Assembly (NCBI RefSeq): GCF_022844465.1
Contig: NZ_JALHLP010000019.1
Coordinates: 1 to 64,000 of the forward strand
From: Bradyrhizobium sp.
GTDB lineage: Bacteria > Pseudomonadota > Alphaproteobacteria > Rhizobiales > Xanthobacteraceae
Direction of reading: 5' to 3'
DNA: 64,000 nt
Both the position numbers and the translations under genes were made by a program. Position 1 is the first letter of the stretch. Each line of letters opens with the position of its first letter. Below the pieces are notes generated by a model, which was not told where the DNA came from, made no database searches, and saw nothing but the letters and a program-made list of their open reading frames with translations. Positions 55,600 through 64,000 of this stretch are shown here, piece by piece.

Positions 55600-55938
55600 A
55601 TGGCGACCCGGCTGCCCGACTTCGGCGACGCAACCCTCGATATTCGCAAGATCGAAGATTATTGTCTTAACCCGTTGCACCCGCGCGGACGTCACAAGGC
55701 CCGGGTATTCCGTGAGGCCCTTGGGCTCGATCGCGGCGATGCGTCCTGGCTACGGGACGCTCTGCTGGAAGCCGCACGCACCGGCGAGGCTCACAGGATT
55801 GCGCTCGACGCTTGGGGCGCTCGTTGGCGCCTGGATGCCACGATCAGGCGACATGGAAGGAAAGTTGTGGTAAGAACCATCTGGATCGTTCGAGCCGGTG
55901 AGAACCAGCCCATGTTCGTTACATGTTGGGTGCGATGA
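55600..55938 (+). CDS. DUF6883 protein
   Basis: 112 residues from ATG55600 (GTG at 55597 is possible). 'LDIRKIEDYCLNPLHPRGRH' and 'VVRTIWIVRAGENQPMFVTC' fit DUF6883, a small domain found alone or at the C-terminus of polymorphic toxin-like proteins. It ends in an ATGA overlap with the DUF4926 gene. The conserved Lys-His-rich loop ('HPRGRHKARVF') and the tight pair suggest a toxin-immunity or enzyme-inhibitor unit, which is inference. Confidence 0.8.
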   Translation: MATRLPDFGDATLDIRKIEDYCLNPLHPRGRHKARVFREALGLDRGDASWLRDALLEAARTGEAHRIALDAWGARWRLDATIRRHGRKVVVRTIWIVRAGENQPMFVTCWVR

Positions 55939-56174
55939 TGACTTCCACGGATGCTGTTGGGAAGGCAGGGCCCTCCTTGCTCGACGTGGTCGCCCTGCTA
56001 TCGGATCTTCCGGCGCAACACCTTGCCCGCGGGCAAGTTGGAACCGTCGTTGAATTGCTGGACGACAGCACTTCGCTCGTGGAATTCAGTGACGAGCGCG
56101 GTCAAGCCTATGCTGTCGTGCCATGCCCTCGCGCCGAACTTCTCACGCTACACTACGTTCCGGAATCAGCCTGA
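55935..56174 (+). CDS. DUF4926 protein
   Basis: 79 residues, start in the stop codon of the DUF6883 gene. 'LLDVVALLSDLPAQHLARGQ', 'VGTVVELLDDSTSLVEFSDE' and 'GQAYAVVPCPRAELLTL' match DUF4926, a small SH3-like barrel family often paired with DUF6883. It is a plausible antidote or partner for the upstream protein. Convergent with the Crp-type gene 13 bp away. Confidence 0.8.
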   Translation: MMTSTDAVGKAGPSLLDVVALLSDLPAQHLARGQVGTVVELLDDSTSLVEFSDERGQAYAVVPCPRAELLTLHYVPESA

Positions 56175-56187
56175 TCGCGCCAACCGA

Positions 56188-56862
56188 TTAGTCGTTCCGC
56201 GCCACCGCCGTCAGCTTGGTCATGTTCTGCAGCATGATGCGGCCGCGCTGCAGGTCGAGGATCCCGTCCTTGCGCCACAGCTGCAGTTGACGGTTGACGC
56301 TTTCGCGGGCGGCGCCGACGAAGACGCCGAGCTGCTCCTGCGAGATGTGCACTTCCGAGCCGAAATCGTCCGACAGCGCGCAGAGCCGACGGGCGAGACG
56401 AACCGGCAATGGCTGCAGCACCGATTCCTCCATCCGCTCGCTCTGCCAGCGGATGCGCTGGCACAGCAGCATGATGATCTTGATCGCGACCTTCGGCTCG
56501 CGCTCGAGGAAGGCCAGAAAATCCTCCCGCCGCAGCACGAACAGTTCCGACGGCTCGCCGGCGGTGGCGTCCGCGGTGCGGGTCTGGCCGTCCAGGACAG
56601 CAACCTCGCCGAACAGATCGCCCGGACCCATGAAGTTCAGCGTCAGGCGGCTGCCGTCGGAGGCGCCGGTTTCGATCCGGATCTGGCCGCGCCGAACCCC
56701 GTACAGGGCATCGCCGGCGTCGCCCTTCTGGAACAGCGTTTCGCCGACGCCAAGCTGTTCGGTGTGGCAAAGGCCGGCGATGCGCTGCAATTCGTCCGCG
56801 CCGAGGTCCGCAAACATCGGGTTCATTTTCAGAATAACCGCAAATTCGGCCTGTTTGCTCAT
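56188..56862 (-). CDS. Crp/Fnr-family regulator
   Basis: 224 residues from ATG56862 (GGAAGG upstream). The cyclic-nucleotide-binding domain includes 'PGDLFGEVAVLDGQTRTADA', where the Glu and Arg that hold the cyclic phosphate in CRP are kept. A dimer helix and winged helix-turn-helix follow ('ISQEQLGVFVGAARESVNRQ'). No N-terminal iron-sulfur cysteines as in FNR. A nucleotide cyclase gene lies 2.5 kb to the right, so cNMP sensing is reasonable. Confidence 0.92.
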   Translation of the reverse strand: MSKQAEFAVILKMNPMFADLGADELQRIAGLCHTEQLGVGETLFQKGDAGDALYGVRRGQIRIETGASDGSRLTLNFMGPGDLFGEVAVLDGQTRTADATAGEPSELFVLRREDFLAFLEREPKVAIKIIMLLCQRIRWQSERMEESVLQPLPVRLARRLCALSDDFGSEVHISQEQLGVFVGAARESVNRQLQLWRKDGILDLQRGRIMLQNMTKLTAVARND

Positions 56863-57079
56863 TGTGTTACCTTCCAGATCGGCCCTGTCCGCTCTAGGCA
56901 GCCGGTAGCAGGATTCGTCACCCGACAAGTGTGTCATAAGTCACATAACATTGCAGTACCCCTGGAATACTTTTCGCTTCTTTGAGCTGCACCCCGTTTC
57001 CGGGATAAGCTCGCCTGCCGGTGGCGCCCCGCGTGTTGCTGCCGGGTTCAATGCCGGTTGCACGGTCTGGAATGTCGAT

Positions 57080-59122
57080 ATGAGAGCCCTGAAAATTACC
57101 GGCGCCGCCATCGCCGCCGTGGTCGTCGTCATCGCGTTGCTGCTGGTGATCGGCATCCCCTCAGGGTTTCTGACGCCCCAGATCGAGGCGCGGGTGGAAC
57201 GCGACACTGGCTACAAACTCGCCATCAACGGCGGCGCCAAGCTCGGCCTGTGGCCGTCGCTTCACATCACGCTGAACGACGTGACGCTGCGGGATCCCAA
57301 GGATCGCGACATCACCAACCGCCTCACCGCTAGCAGCATCCAGGCGGACGTGACGTTCGCAAGCCTGTGGGCAGGCCAGCCGCGGGTAACCGAACTCGCG
57401 ATCAACCGCCCGGTGCTGAGCCTGCCGCTGCAGCGCGAGCGCGTGAGAGAGCCCGCCGCGGTTTCGAAGCCCGCGCCGGCCATGTCGGCCGACGCCGTTT
57501 CGATCGAGCATGTCAGCGTCACCGGCGGCACCGTCGTATTTTCCAATTTGCGCGACCGCGTCGAGAATCGGATCGAGGCTGTAAATGTCGAAATCAGCAT
57601 CGATGCCGACCGCAAGGTCACCCTGACCGGCAACGCACGCAGCAGCGGCTATCCACTGAAATTCGCGGTCAAGGCGACGCCGCCTGCGCCGCCGGTCGAA
57701 CGACAGAACATCCCGACCGAACTCAAATTCGAGGCGGCCGGCCTGTTGCCGGCCGCGCTGTCAGCCAAGGCCGAGGTCCGTCTCAACGGCGCCATCGTGA
57801 TGATCAACGGCGTCACCGGCACGCTCGGCGAAGACACTTTCAACGGATGGGCCTCGGTCGATCTGGCGAGCAAGCCGCTGGTCAAGCTTGACCTCGACTT
57901 CCAACGGCTGGCGCTGGCGATGCAGCGCGGCGCCGCGGGCGCCGCAGCGCAACCCTGGAGCAATGCGAACATCGATCTCAACGGCCTCAACTACGTCGAT
58001 GCTCAGGCGCGCATTTCCGCAGCTGAACTCGTGATCGGCGACGGCCGGTTCGCGCCGGCCGCGATCGAGGCCACGCTGGCGAGCGGCGTCATGAAAGCCC
58101 AGATTGCCAACATCGGCGCCTATGACGGCAACGCCAATGGCGAACTGACCATCGACGCCTCGACCGCCAATCCAACCTTCGCGATGCGGGCCGACATTGC
58201 CGGCGTCCGCGCCTTGCCACTGCTGCGCAGCCTCGCCGACTTCGACAAGCTCGACGGCAAGATGCAGGCCCGGATCGGCGTGCGCTCGAACGGCGCCAGC
58301 CAACGCGCGATCATGTCGAACATGTCCGGCACCGCCTTTGTCGTGTTCCAGGATGGCGCGATCAAGGGTCTCAACGTCGCGCAGATGATCCGCTCGCTGA
58401 CGTCGGGTACGCTTTCCGGCTGGCAGGAGGGTCAGGAGAAGGCAACGGATCTGACGCAGCTTTCGGCGTCGTTCAAGATCGACAAGGGCCAGGCCCAGAC
58501 CACCGATCTCAATCTGGTCGGCCCCCTGGTCAAGATGACCGGCGCCGGCACCATCGATCTCGGCACCAAGCAGATCGGGTTTCGTGTCGAGCCGAAGCTC
58601 GTGATGACCACTGAAGGCCAGGGCCGCGCCGCCGATCCGGTCGGGCTCGGCATCCCCGTGATGATCGAGGGCCCGTGGGGCGAACCACGAATCTATCCGG
58701 AGATGCAGGGGATTCTCGATAACCCCGAGGCCGCCTATGCGAAACTCAAGGAGATGGGCAAGGGGCTGTTCGGCCCCAATGGGGCGGGCCTCGGCGCGGC
58801 GCTGGGCGGCTTGCTCGGCGGTGGCCAAAGCGCCGCCGGCGGACAGGGCGCCGCCGGCGCACCGGGCGGCACAAGTCAGCCGTCCAGCCCGCTCGGCGGG
58901 CAGCTTGGCGAAGCGATCGGCAACCTGTTGCAGAAGGGCTTGAGCGGCGGACTGGGCCAGAGCCCCGGCCAAGCCAACCCTGCCCAGGGCGCCGCGCGGC
59001 CGGCCCAACCCAGCGGCCAACGCAGCCTCGCCGAACCCGCCGCCCCCGCGCCGGCCGACGCCCCTCCGCAACCGGAGAGCCAGCCGATGAACGATGTGTT
59101 GCGGCAGCTGTTCAATCGCTGA
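57080..59122 (+). CDS. AsmA-family inner-membrane/periplasmic protein
   Basis: 680 residues from ATG57080. One N-terminal membrane helix ('AAIAAVVVVIALLLVIGIPS'), then AsmA-type repeats: 'IEARVERDTGYKLAINGGAK', 'VTLRDPKDRDITN' and the C-terminal AsmA_2 core ('AFVVFQDGAIKGLNVAQMIR'). The tail (about 565-680) is low-complexity Gly/Ala/Pro/Gln. AsmA-like proteins form hydrophobic grooves thought to carry phospholipids to the outer membrane. Confidence 0.92.
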   Translation: MRALKITGAAIAAVVVVIALLLVIGIPSGFLTPQIEARVERDTGYKLAINGGAKLGLWPSLHITLNDVTLRDPKDRDITNRLTASSIQADVTFASLWAGQPRVTELAINRPVLSLPLQRERVREPAAVSKPAPAMSADAVSIEHVSVTGGTVVFSNLRDRVENRIEAVNVEISIDADRKVTLTGNARSSGYPLKFAVKATPPAPPVERQNIPTELKFEAAGLLPAALSAKAEVRLNGAIVMINGVTGTLGEDTFNGWASVDLASKPLVKLDLDFQRLALAMQRGAAGAAAQPWSNANIDLNGLNYVDAQARISAAELVIGDGRFAPAAIEATLASGVMKAQIANIGAYDGNANGELTIDASTANPTFAMRADIAGVRALPLLRSLADFDKLDGKMQARIGVRSNGASQRAIMSNMSGTAFVVFQDGAIKGLNVAQMIRSLTSGTLSGWQEGQEKATDLTQLSASFKIDKGQAQTTDLNLVGPLVKMTGAGTIDLGTKQIGFRVEPKLVMTTEGQGRAADPVGLGIPVMIEGPWGEPRIYPEMQGILDNPEAAYAKLKEMGKGLFGPNGAGLGAALGGLLGGGQSAAGGQGAAGAPGGTSQPSSPLGGQLGEAIGNLLQKGLSGGLGQSPGQANPAQGAARPAQPSGQRSLAEPAAPAPADAPPQPESQPMNDVLRQLFNR

Positions 59123-59333
59123 GCGGGCCTTCCGATCCGGATTCGCTGGGCCCCGAGCCCGAGATATCGGGGACTCCCGTCCAAACCCGGGGCTAACCAT
59201 GCCGGGGGCCGACCCGGCGAAGGACCTCATTTCGTGCTAGACAAGCCCCCATGCGAGGCTCCGGGAGCGGCCTGCCCCCGGGCTGCGAGAAACGGATGCA
59301 AGCGCCGGCGAGGCGTGGCGCACGAGGGTCCGG

Positions 59334-61787
59334 ATGAACGAGGTCAAGGACAAGGTCCGGTTCCTGCGCGAAGGCCTGTTCGCCAAATACGTCGTCGCCC
59401 TGGTAGGCCTCGTCGTGTTCGTGCTCGCCGTCAACGGCGCGATGGAAATCTGGATCAGCTACAGCGGCATCCGGAGTTCGCTCGCCGACGGCCTGTCGCA
59501 GAAGGCCGAAGCCACCGCCAAGCGGATCGAGCAATCGATGTCCGATCTCGAGCGGCAGATCTCCTGGGTGACGCGCGCTTCCTCCAACACGCTGGAATTG
59601 CGCCGCGCAGATTACGGGCAGTTGCTGCGTCAGGTGCCGCAGGTCAGCCAGCTCTCGCTGCTCGACGGCCAGGGGCGCGAACAGTTGCGCATCAACCGCC
59701 AGATCGTCACCCTCGGCGGCAGCGCCGACTTCTCCCGCGACGTCAGGTTTGCCGAAACCATTGCGCGCGGCACCAGCTTCACCCCAGCCTACCTGCGCGA
59801 CCGTCGGCCCTTCATGTCGATCGCGCTGTCGCACGCCGATGGCGGCTTCACCGTGGCCGAGGTCGATCTCGCCTTCCTGGCCGATTTCCTTGGCGACACC
59901 GAGGTGGGCAGGGTGGCGTCGGCCTACATCGTCGATCCCAAGGGCGAGGTGCTGGCGAGTTCGGCCAAGGGGCCCGAGGTCGGCAAGAACCTTTCCGCAC
60001 TGCCGCAGGTCGCCGCGGTGCTCGCGCCCGGCGGCAAGGCGCTGGCGTCCGGCACTGACAGCGGCGGTCAGGCGGTGCTGACGGCGGCGATCCCGGTGCC
60101 CAGGCTCGGCTGGCGCGTGTTCTTCGAGCAGCCGACCGCGCAGGCGCTGACGCCGATCCGCGACCAGCTGGTGCGCATCGCGCTCTTGATCGGATTGGGC
60201 CTCGTGGTCGCGATCATCGCCGGCACCATCATGGCCCGCCGCATGCTGGTGCCGATCACGGCGCTGCGCGCCGGCGCGCGCCGCCTCGGCGCCGGCGATT
60301 TCGGCCACCGCATCGAGGTCAAGACCTCGGACGAGCTGGAGGAACTCGCCAACCAGTTCAACGGCATGGCCGCCCAGCTGGCCCAGACCTATTCCGGCCT
60401 CGAGGAGAAGGTGAAGGAGCGGACCCGGGACCTGGCGCAGTCGATCAACGAACTCAAGGTGCTCGAGGAAGTCGGCCGCGCGGTTTCTTCCTCCCTCGAC
60501 CTCAACGCGGTGCTGCCGACAGTGGCCGCCCGCGCGCTCGAAATCACCCATGCCGACGCGGTGCTGATCTACGGCTATGACGCCGGCAACCACCAGTTCA
60601 GCCTGACGGAATCGATCGGCATCGATCGATCCGCCGAAGGCGGCCACCGCGCCATCGACGCCGACAACTCGCCGCTCGGCGAGGCCGCCGCCAACAGCGA
60701 GCCGATCTCGATCGCCGATCTCGATGCCACTGCCGGGCATCCGCTGCACGATCTCGCGATCGAGTCCGGCTTCCATTCGGTGCTGGTGGTGCCGCTGGTC
60801 GATCAACAGGGCATTCTGGGATCGCTGGTGGTGCTGCGACGCAACGCCGGCGAGTTCTCCGAGAATCTGATCGGCCTGATGAGGACCTTCGCGCACCAGG
60901 CGGTGCTGGCGATGCGTAACGCCCGGCTGTTCACCGAGGTCGACCGCAAGAGTCACGAGCTGGAGATTGCGCATGATACGGTGCGCCGGCAGGCCGACAA
61001 GCTGCAGGAGCAGACCGACCAGTTGAAGGACTGGAACCGGTCGCTGGAGCAGCGGGTGGAAACCCAGCTCGGCGAGATCGAGCGCATCCGCAAGCTCGAG
61101 CGCTTCCTCGCGCCGCAGGTGGCGCAACTGATCGCCTCCTCCGACGGCCATGAGGGCCTGCTCGACAGCCACCGCCGCGAGGTCACGGTGGTGTTCTGCG
61201 ATCTGCGCGGCTTCACCGCTTTCACCGAGGCCACCGAGCCGGAAGAGGCGATGAACGTGCTGCGCGAATACCACGCCGCACTCGGCGAACTGATCTTCAA
61301 ATACGAGGGCACGCTCGACCGCTATGCCGGCGACGGCGTGATGATCCTGTTCAACGCGCCGATCCAGTTCGAGGATCACACCGCGCGCGCGGTGCGGATG
61401 GCCGTGGAAATGCGCGACACCATCGGGCAATTGACCGAGAGGTGGCGCAACCGCGGCCACAACCTCGGCTTCGGCATCGGCATCGCGCTCGGCTACGCCA
61501 CGCTCGGCCAGATCGGCTTCGAGCAGCGACTGGAATATGCCGCGATCGGCAGCGTCACCAACCTCGCCTCGCGGCTGTGCGACGAGGCCAAGGCCAACCA
61601 GATCGTGGTGTCGCGGCGGGTCTACGGCATGGTCGAGCCATGGGTCGACGGCCGGCCAATCGACGACCTCAACCTGAAGGGGTTCAACCATCCGATCCTG
61701 GCCGCGGAAATTCTGGGCTGGCGCGAGGAAGTCGACAATGTTGTCGATGCGGCGGCGGCAGGCGCAAGGCTGAAGAAGAAATCCTGA
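59334..61787 (+). CDS. Class III adenylate/guanylate cyclase with sensor, HAMP and GAF domains
   Basis: 817 residues. Membrane helix 1 at about 18-40, periplasmic Cache-like sensor (40-275), helix 2 at about 283-303, HAMP (304-355, 'ITALRAGARRLGAGDFGHRI'), GAF (about 395-535), coiled coil, and the cyclase domain (about 615-800). Metal-binding aspartates lie in 'VVFCDLRGFTAFTE' and 'DRYAGDGVMILFN', and 'AAIGSVTNLASRLCDEA' supplies the transition-state Asn/Arg. It turns an external signal into cAMP or cGMP; the base choice is uncertain. Confidence 0.92.
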   Translation: MNEVKDKVRFLREGLFAKYVVALVGLVVFVLAVNGAMEIWISYSGIRSSLADGLSQKAEATAKRIEQSMSDLERQISWVTRASSNTLELRRADYGQLLRQVPQVSQLSLLDGQGREQLRINRQIVTLGGSADFSRDVRFAETIARGTSFTPAYLRDRRPFMSIALSHADGGFTVAEVDLAFLADFLGDTEVGRVASAYIVDPKGEVLASSAKGPEVGKNLSALPQVAAVLAPGGKALASGTDSGGQAVLTAAIPVPRLGWRVFFEQPTAQALTPIRDQLVRIALLIGLGLVVAIIAGTIMARRMLVPITALRAGARRLGAGDFGHRIEVKTSDELEELANQFNGMAAQLAQTYSGLEEKVKERTRDLAQSINELKVLEEVGRAVSSSLDLNAVLPTVAARALEITHADAVLIYGYDAGNHQFSLTESIGIDRSAEGGHRAIDADNSPLGEAAANSEPISIADLDATAGHPLHDLAIESGFHSVLVVPLVDQQGILGSLVVLRRNAGEFSENLIGLMRTFAHQAVLAMRNARLFTEVDRKSHELEIAHDTVRRQADKLQEQTDQLKDWNRSLEQRVETQLGEIERIRKLERFLAPQVAQLIASSDGHEGLLDSHRREVTVVFCDLRGFTAFTEATEPEEAMNVLREYHAALGELIFKYEGTLDRYAGDGVMILFNAPIQFEDHTARAVRMAVEMRDTIGQLTERWRNRGHNLGFGIGIALGYATLGQIGFEQRLEYAAIGSVTNLASRLCDEAKANQIVVSRRVYGMVEPWVDGRPIDDLNLKGFNHPILAAEILGWREEVDNVVDAAAAGARLKKKS

Positions 61788-61792
61788 CGAGT

Positions 61793-61905
61793 TCATTGCG
61801 AGCCAACAGGTCGCGCGAATGCGCCTGACCTTCATTGCGAGCGCAGCGAGGCAATCCATTCTTACTTCCTTTGTGGCGCGATGGATTGCTTGCGCTCGCA
61901 ATGAC
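61793..61905. repeat. TCATTGCGAGCGCAGCGAG palindromic repeat
   Basis: TCATTGCGAGCGCAGCGAGG (61832) and its inverted partner GCTTGCGCTCGCAATGAC (ending 61905) frame a stem; a partial copy begins at 61793. A second widely dispersed rhizobial family, distinct from the GTCATTCCGG one. Confidence 0.75.
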
Positions 61906-62124
61906 GGGGAACATGCGTTCGCGATCTCGCGGCATGTTTCGCCCGAGGTATGTTTCGTTCGGCGGCCCTCGGAAGCAGGAGGGCGCAGGGAAGACCGGGT
62001 GCGCGCTGCACCCGCGCGGGGCAGGTTCGGCGTGAGTCACCCGACAATTGACGGGACGCATGACCCTTGGCTCAGCCGGCCACATTCTGTTATCGGTGGT
62101 GCAGTTGACCCGACTGGATCGCCG

Positions 62125-63018
62125 ATGACCCCCTGCCCAGCGCCCGCCCCGTCGAGAACGCTGCTTTCCGCCGCGGCAGCAGCCGTGCTCTGCCTTTCGC
62201 TCTCCCCCGCCGGCGCCGCCGAAGAGGACGCCCCCAAGGGCGCCGCGGTGACGGTGCTGAAGGCGGCGAAATCCTGTTTCGCCAACATCGTCGAAGTGTC
62301 CGGCACCATCATCGCGCGCGAGGAAACGCAGGTGCGTCCGGAGCGGATGGGGCTGAAGGTCGCCGAGGTGATGGCGGACGCCGGCGACAGCGTCACCGCC
62401 GGACAGGTGCTGGCGCGGCTGACGCTGCCGGAGGGCGGCACAATCACGGTGCAGGCGCCGGTGGCCGGCGTGATCTCGGCCTCCAACGCCGGCGTCGGCG
62501 CGATGGCCTCGGGCAAGGGCGAGCCACTGTTCTCGATCATCGCGCGCAGCGAGTTTGACCTCGTCGGCATGGTGCCGACCCGCGACATCGCCAAGCTTCA
62601 GGTCAACCAGACCGCGCGGATCAAGGTGATCGGCGCCGGCGAGGTCGACGGGCGGGTGCGGCGGCTGTCGACCACGGTCGAGCCGAACAGCCAGCTCGCC
62701 CAGGTGTTCGTCGGCGTCACCACCAGCCGCCGCCTGCTGGTGAACTCATCCGGCCGCGCGCAGATCAAGACCGGGCAGAGCTGCGGCGTCTCGGTGCCGC
62801 TCACCGCGATCCTCTATGGCTCCGCCGGGACCGTGGTGCAGGTGGTGCGGCGTGCGCGGGTCGAAACGCGGCGGGTGGAGACGGGATTGATGTCGGCCGG
62901 CCAGGTCGAGATTCGCGAGGGGCTGGTCGAAGGCGACATCGTGGTCGCGCGCGCCGGCGCCCTGCTGCGCGAAGGCGATCCGGTGCGGCCGGTGATGGCG
63001 GCGGCGGACGCGAAGTAG
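62125..63018 (+). CDS. RND/HlyD-type periplasmic adaptor, paralogue without permease
   Basis: 297 residues from ATG62125, signal peptide 1-31 ('LCLSLSPAGAA'). Barrel-sandwich halves ('VRPERMGLKVAEVMADAGDS', 'VQAPVAGVISASNAGVGAMA') and a beta-barrel domain follow. 'KSCFANIVEVSGTIIAREET' aligns with the start of the adaptor at 51486. The 337-bp gap upstream holds the repeat above. No permease gene follows; a second pseudo-caspase gene faces it instead. Confidence 0.88.
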   Translation: MTPCPAPAPSRTLLSAAAAAVLCLSLSPAGAAEEDAPKGAAVTVLKAAKSCFANIVEVSGTIIAREETQVRPERMGLKVAEVMADAGDSVTAGQVLARLTLPEGGTITVQAPVAGVISASNAGVGAMASGKGEPLFSIIARSEFDLVGMVPTRDIAKLQVNQTARIKVIGAGEVDGRVRRLSTTVEPNSQLAQVFVGVTTSRRLLVNSSGRAQIKTGQSCGVSVPLTAILYGSAGTVVQVVRRARVETRRVETGLMSAGQVEIREGLVEGDIVVARAGALLREGDPVRPVMAAADAK

Positions 63019-63028
63019 GGTTGAAGGG

Positions 63029-63122
63029 GCGAGTGGCGAGGAGCGAATAGGATTTCAGGACGGTAGGACGAAGCGCCACCCGGATTGGGTGGCCTATTCA
63101 TCACTCGCCATTCGCTATTCGC
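63029..63122. repeat. Inverted repeat between convergent genes
   Basis: GCGAGTGGCGAGGAGCGAATAG (in two parts from 63029) is answered by ATTCATCACTCGCCATTCGC and a tandem CTATTCGC up to 63122. It probably folds into a long hairpin and may terminate both genes. Confidence 0.6.
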
Positions 63123-63127
63123 TTACT

Positions 63128-63967
63128 TCAACCGCCGAGGCGGACGTCTTCCAGCAGCGAAGACGAGACCGAGGGCACTTGCGCGCCGTCGGAGGCGCGG
63201 GAGACCGAGTTGCGGGTCTTGTTGAAAGCGGTTGCGGCGCCGGCCTGCGAATTGAGATTGTTCAGCAGTTCCGTCACCAGCACGCTGTACTGACCCTTGC
63301 CGTCGTCGGCCACCTTGCCGGGGCTTGCTGAAGTCAGGATCAGCGCGTTTTCCGGCGTGGTGATCGGCGCAAGACCGTGGGAATAGGAGCGGAAGCGGCG
63401 TTCATAGGGATTGCGGCGGGAGGCGTCGACGACGACGAGCTTGGCCTTGGCGCCCTTTTCCGTCATCGCGTCCAGCACCTGCTCGATGCTGAAGCCGTCG
63501 CGGCGAACATCGGCTTCCTTCCAGATCGCAGCGTCGACCGGGATCATGTAGCTCTCGCGGCCGGCCTGGACGCCGTAGCCGCCGAAGAACAGCATCACCA
63601 CGGTGTCCTTCTTGATTCTCGCCTTGAGCCGGTCGATCGCGCGGGTCATGTCGTCCTTGGTGGCGTCCTCGACCACGTCGACTTCGAAACCCTTGGTCCG
63701 CAGCGCTGCGGTGAGGCCGCGCGCGTCGTTGATGGGCTGGGCCAGGGGCGCGGATGCATCCGGATAACGACCGTTGCCAATGACAAGGGCGACGCGGTCC
63801 GCCCCCCTGCCGATAGAGCCGGTGTGGTCGGTGCCGATCGCCTTGCCGGCGTCGAGCGAACGCTTGTTCAGCGCCGCGTGGGCGCCGATCGCCAGCGACA
63901 CCAGGCCGACGGAAGCGATGGCCATGGTGACGGTACGGCGGGAAATGCTGAGCATGCCAAGTTTCAT
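63128..63967 (-). CDS. Exported pseudo-caspase, second copy
   Basis: 279 residues from ATG63967 (GGGATTGG upstream; the GTG at the window edge is less likely). N-terminal membrane/signal segment (about 12-32). Caspase-like p20 domain ('RVALVIGNGRYPDASAPLAQ'). The catalytic His is replaced by Tyr131 in 'LFFGGYGVQ' and the Cys by Ser183 in 'VVDASRRNPY'. A Tyr-Ser pair of this sort is, as I recall, a known variant in rhizobia. There is no TPR part, unlike the copy at 49014. It is complete. Confidence 0.9.
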   Translation of the reverse strand: MKLGMLSISRRTVTMAIASVGLVSLAIGAHAALNKRSLDAGKAIGTDHTGSIGRGADRVALVIGNGRYPDASAPLAQPINDARGLTAALRTKGFEVDVVEDATKDDMTRAIDRLKARIKKDTVVMLFFGGYGVQAGRESYMIPVDAAIWKEADVRRDGFSIEQVLDAMTEKGAKAKLVVVDASRRNPYERRFRSYSHGLAPITTPENALILTSASPGKVADDGKGQYSVLVTELLNNLNSQAGAATAFNKTRNSVSRASDGAQVPSVSSSLLEDVRLGG

Positions 63968-64000
63968 AACGCTACCAATCCCAGTTTTATTCAAAGGCAC

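Noticed and set aside
59193..61901. 902-codon minus-strand frame antisense to the cyclase gene
   Set aside because: The plus strand shows complete HAMP, GAF and cyclase domains with a sensible start; the antisense product has no domain.

Overview
The window reads as a chromosomal segment of a high-GC alphaproteobacterium of the Bradyrhizobium type. The clues are a homogentisate pathway cluster and a form II coxSLM cluster in rhizobial style, small heat-shock genes behind a ROSE-type RNA thermometer, caspase-like proteins with replaced catalytic residues, and several families of intergenic palindromes seen throughout Bradyrhizobium genomes. This assignment rests on remembered family traits, not on a search.

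Accessory half (1-24.1 kb). At 461-6444 lies a visibly less GC-rich four- or five-gene unit: a TlpA-like periplasmic thioredoxin, a secreted peptide whose tail has a cysteine at exactly every fourth residue, two large multi-pass membrane proteins with DUF4350/GldG-like domains, and a small cytosolic protein. I do not recognise it as any described system and consider it the best candidate for something new. It abuts a prophage or integrative-element remnant (6493-14362): a P27-type terminase small subunit without its large subunit, a ParB-methyltransferase fusion preceded by a run of 17 G, a HTH_36 protein, an AlpA-like HTH protein, an unknown 599-codon frame, and a DUF2924/large serine recombinase/small protein module. 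Next come a DUF2235-LysM hydrolase and a complete ISNCY-like insertion sequence (16127-17673) with a 5-bp target duplication. A full type III CBASS operon follows on the minus strand: CD-NTase, HORMA (Cap7), TRIP13-like ATPase (Cap6) and HNH-SAVED effector (Cap5). Divergent from it stand an XRE regulator, an ImmA-like protease (a CapH/CapP-like pair) and an ExoI/SbcB-like exonuclease. The accessory half stops at the 3' end of a tRNA-Ser(GGA) gene, a classical island boundary.

Core-like half (24.2-64 kb). Two copies of a small secreted protein share the same in-frame TAG; one is joined to an AraC-type remnant. A stress block follows (SPW-repeat protein, two Hsp20 proteins), then trehalose synthesis (MFS transporter-otsB-otsA), a form II molybdenum hydroxylase (coxS-coxL-coxM), a CaiB/BaiF CoA-transferase, and aromatic catabolism: hppD with an AsnC/Lrp regulator, fahA, hmgA, a degenerate metallo-beta-lactamase-fold protein, a DUF2783 protein, a FAD monooxygenase and a divergent MarR regulator. 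RidA, a hydroxyisobutyrate-dehydrogenase-like protein and a lactonase-like metallohydrolase follow. The last 15 kb carry a pseudo-caspase with TPRs, an OmpA-like protein, an RND adaptor-permease pair, a DUF6883/DUF4926 pair, a Crp/Fnr regulator, an AsmA-like protein, a class III nucleotide cyclase, a second RND-type adaptor and a second pseudo-caspase, so this block is bracketed by two caspase-like genes.

No rRNA genes and no CRISPR array were seen. Very long open frames antisense to coxL, hmgA, the RND permease, asmA and the cyclase gene are treated as codon-bias shadows.
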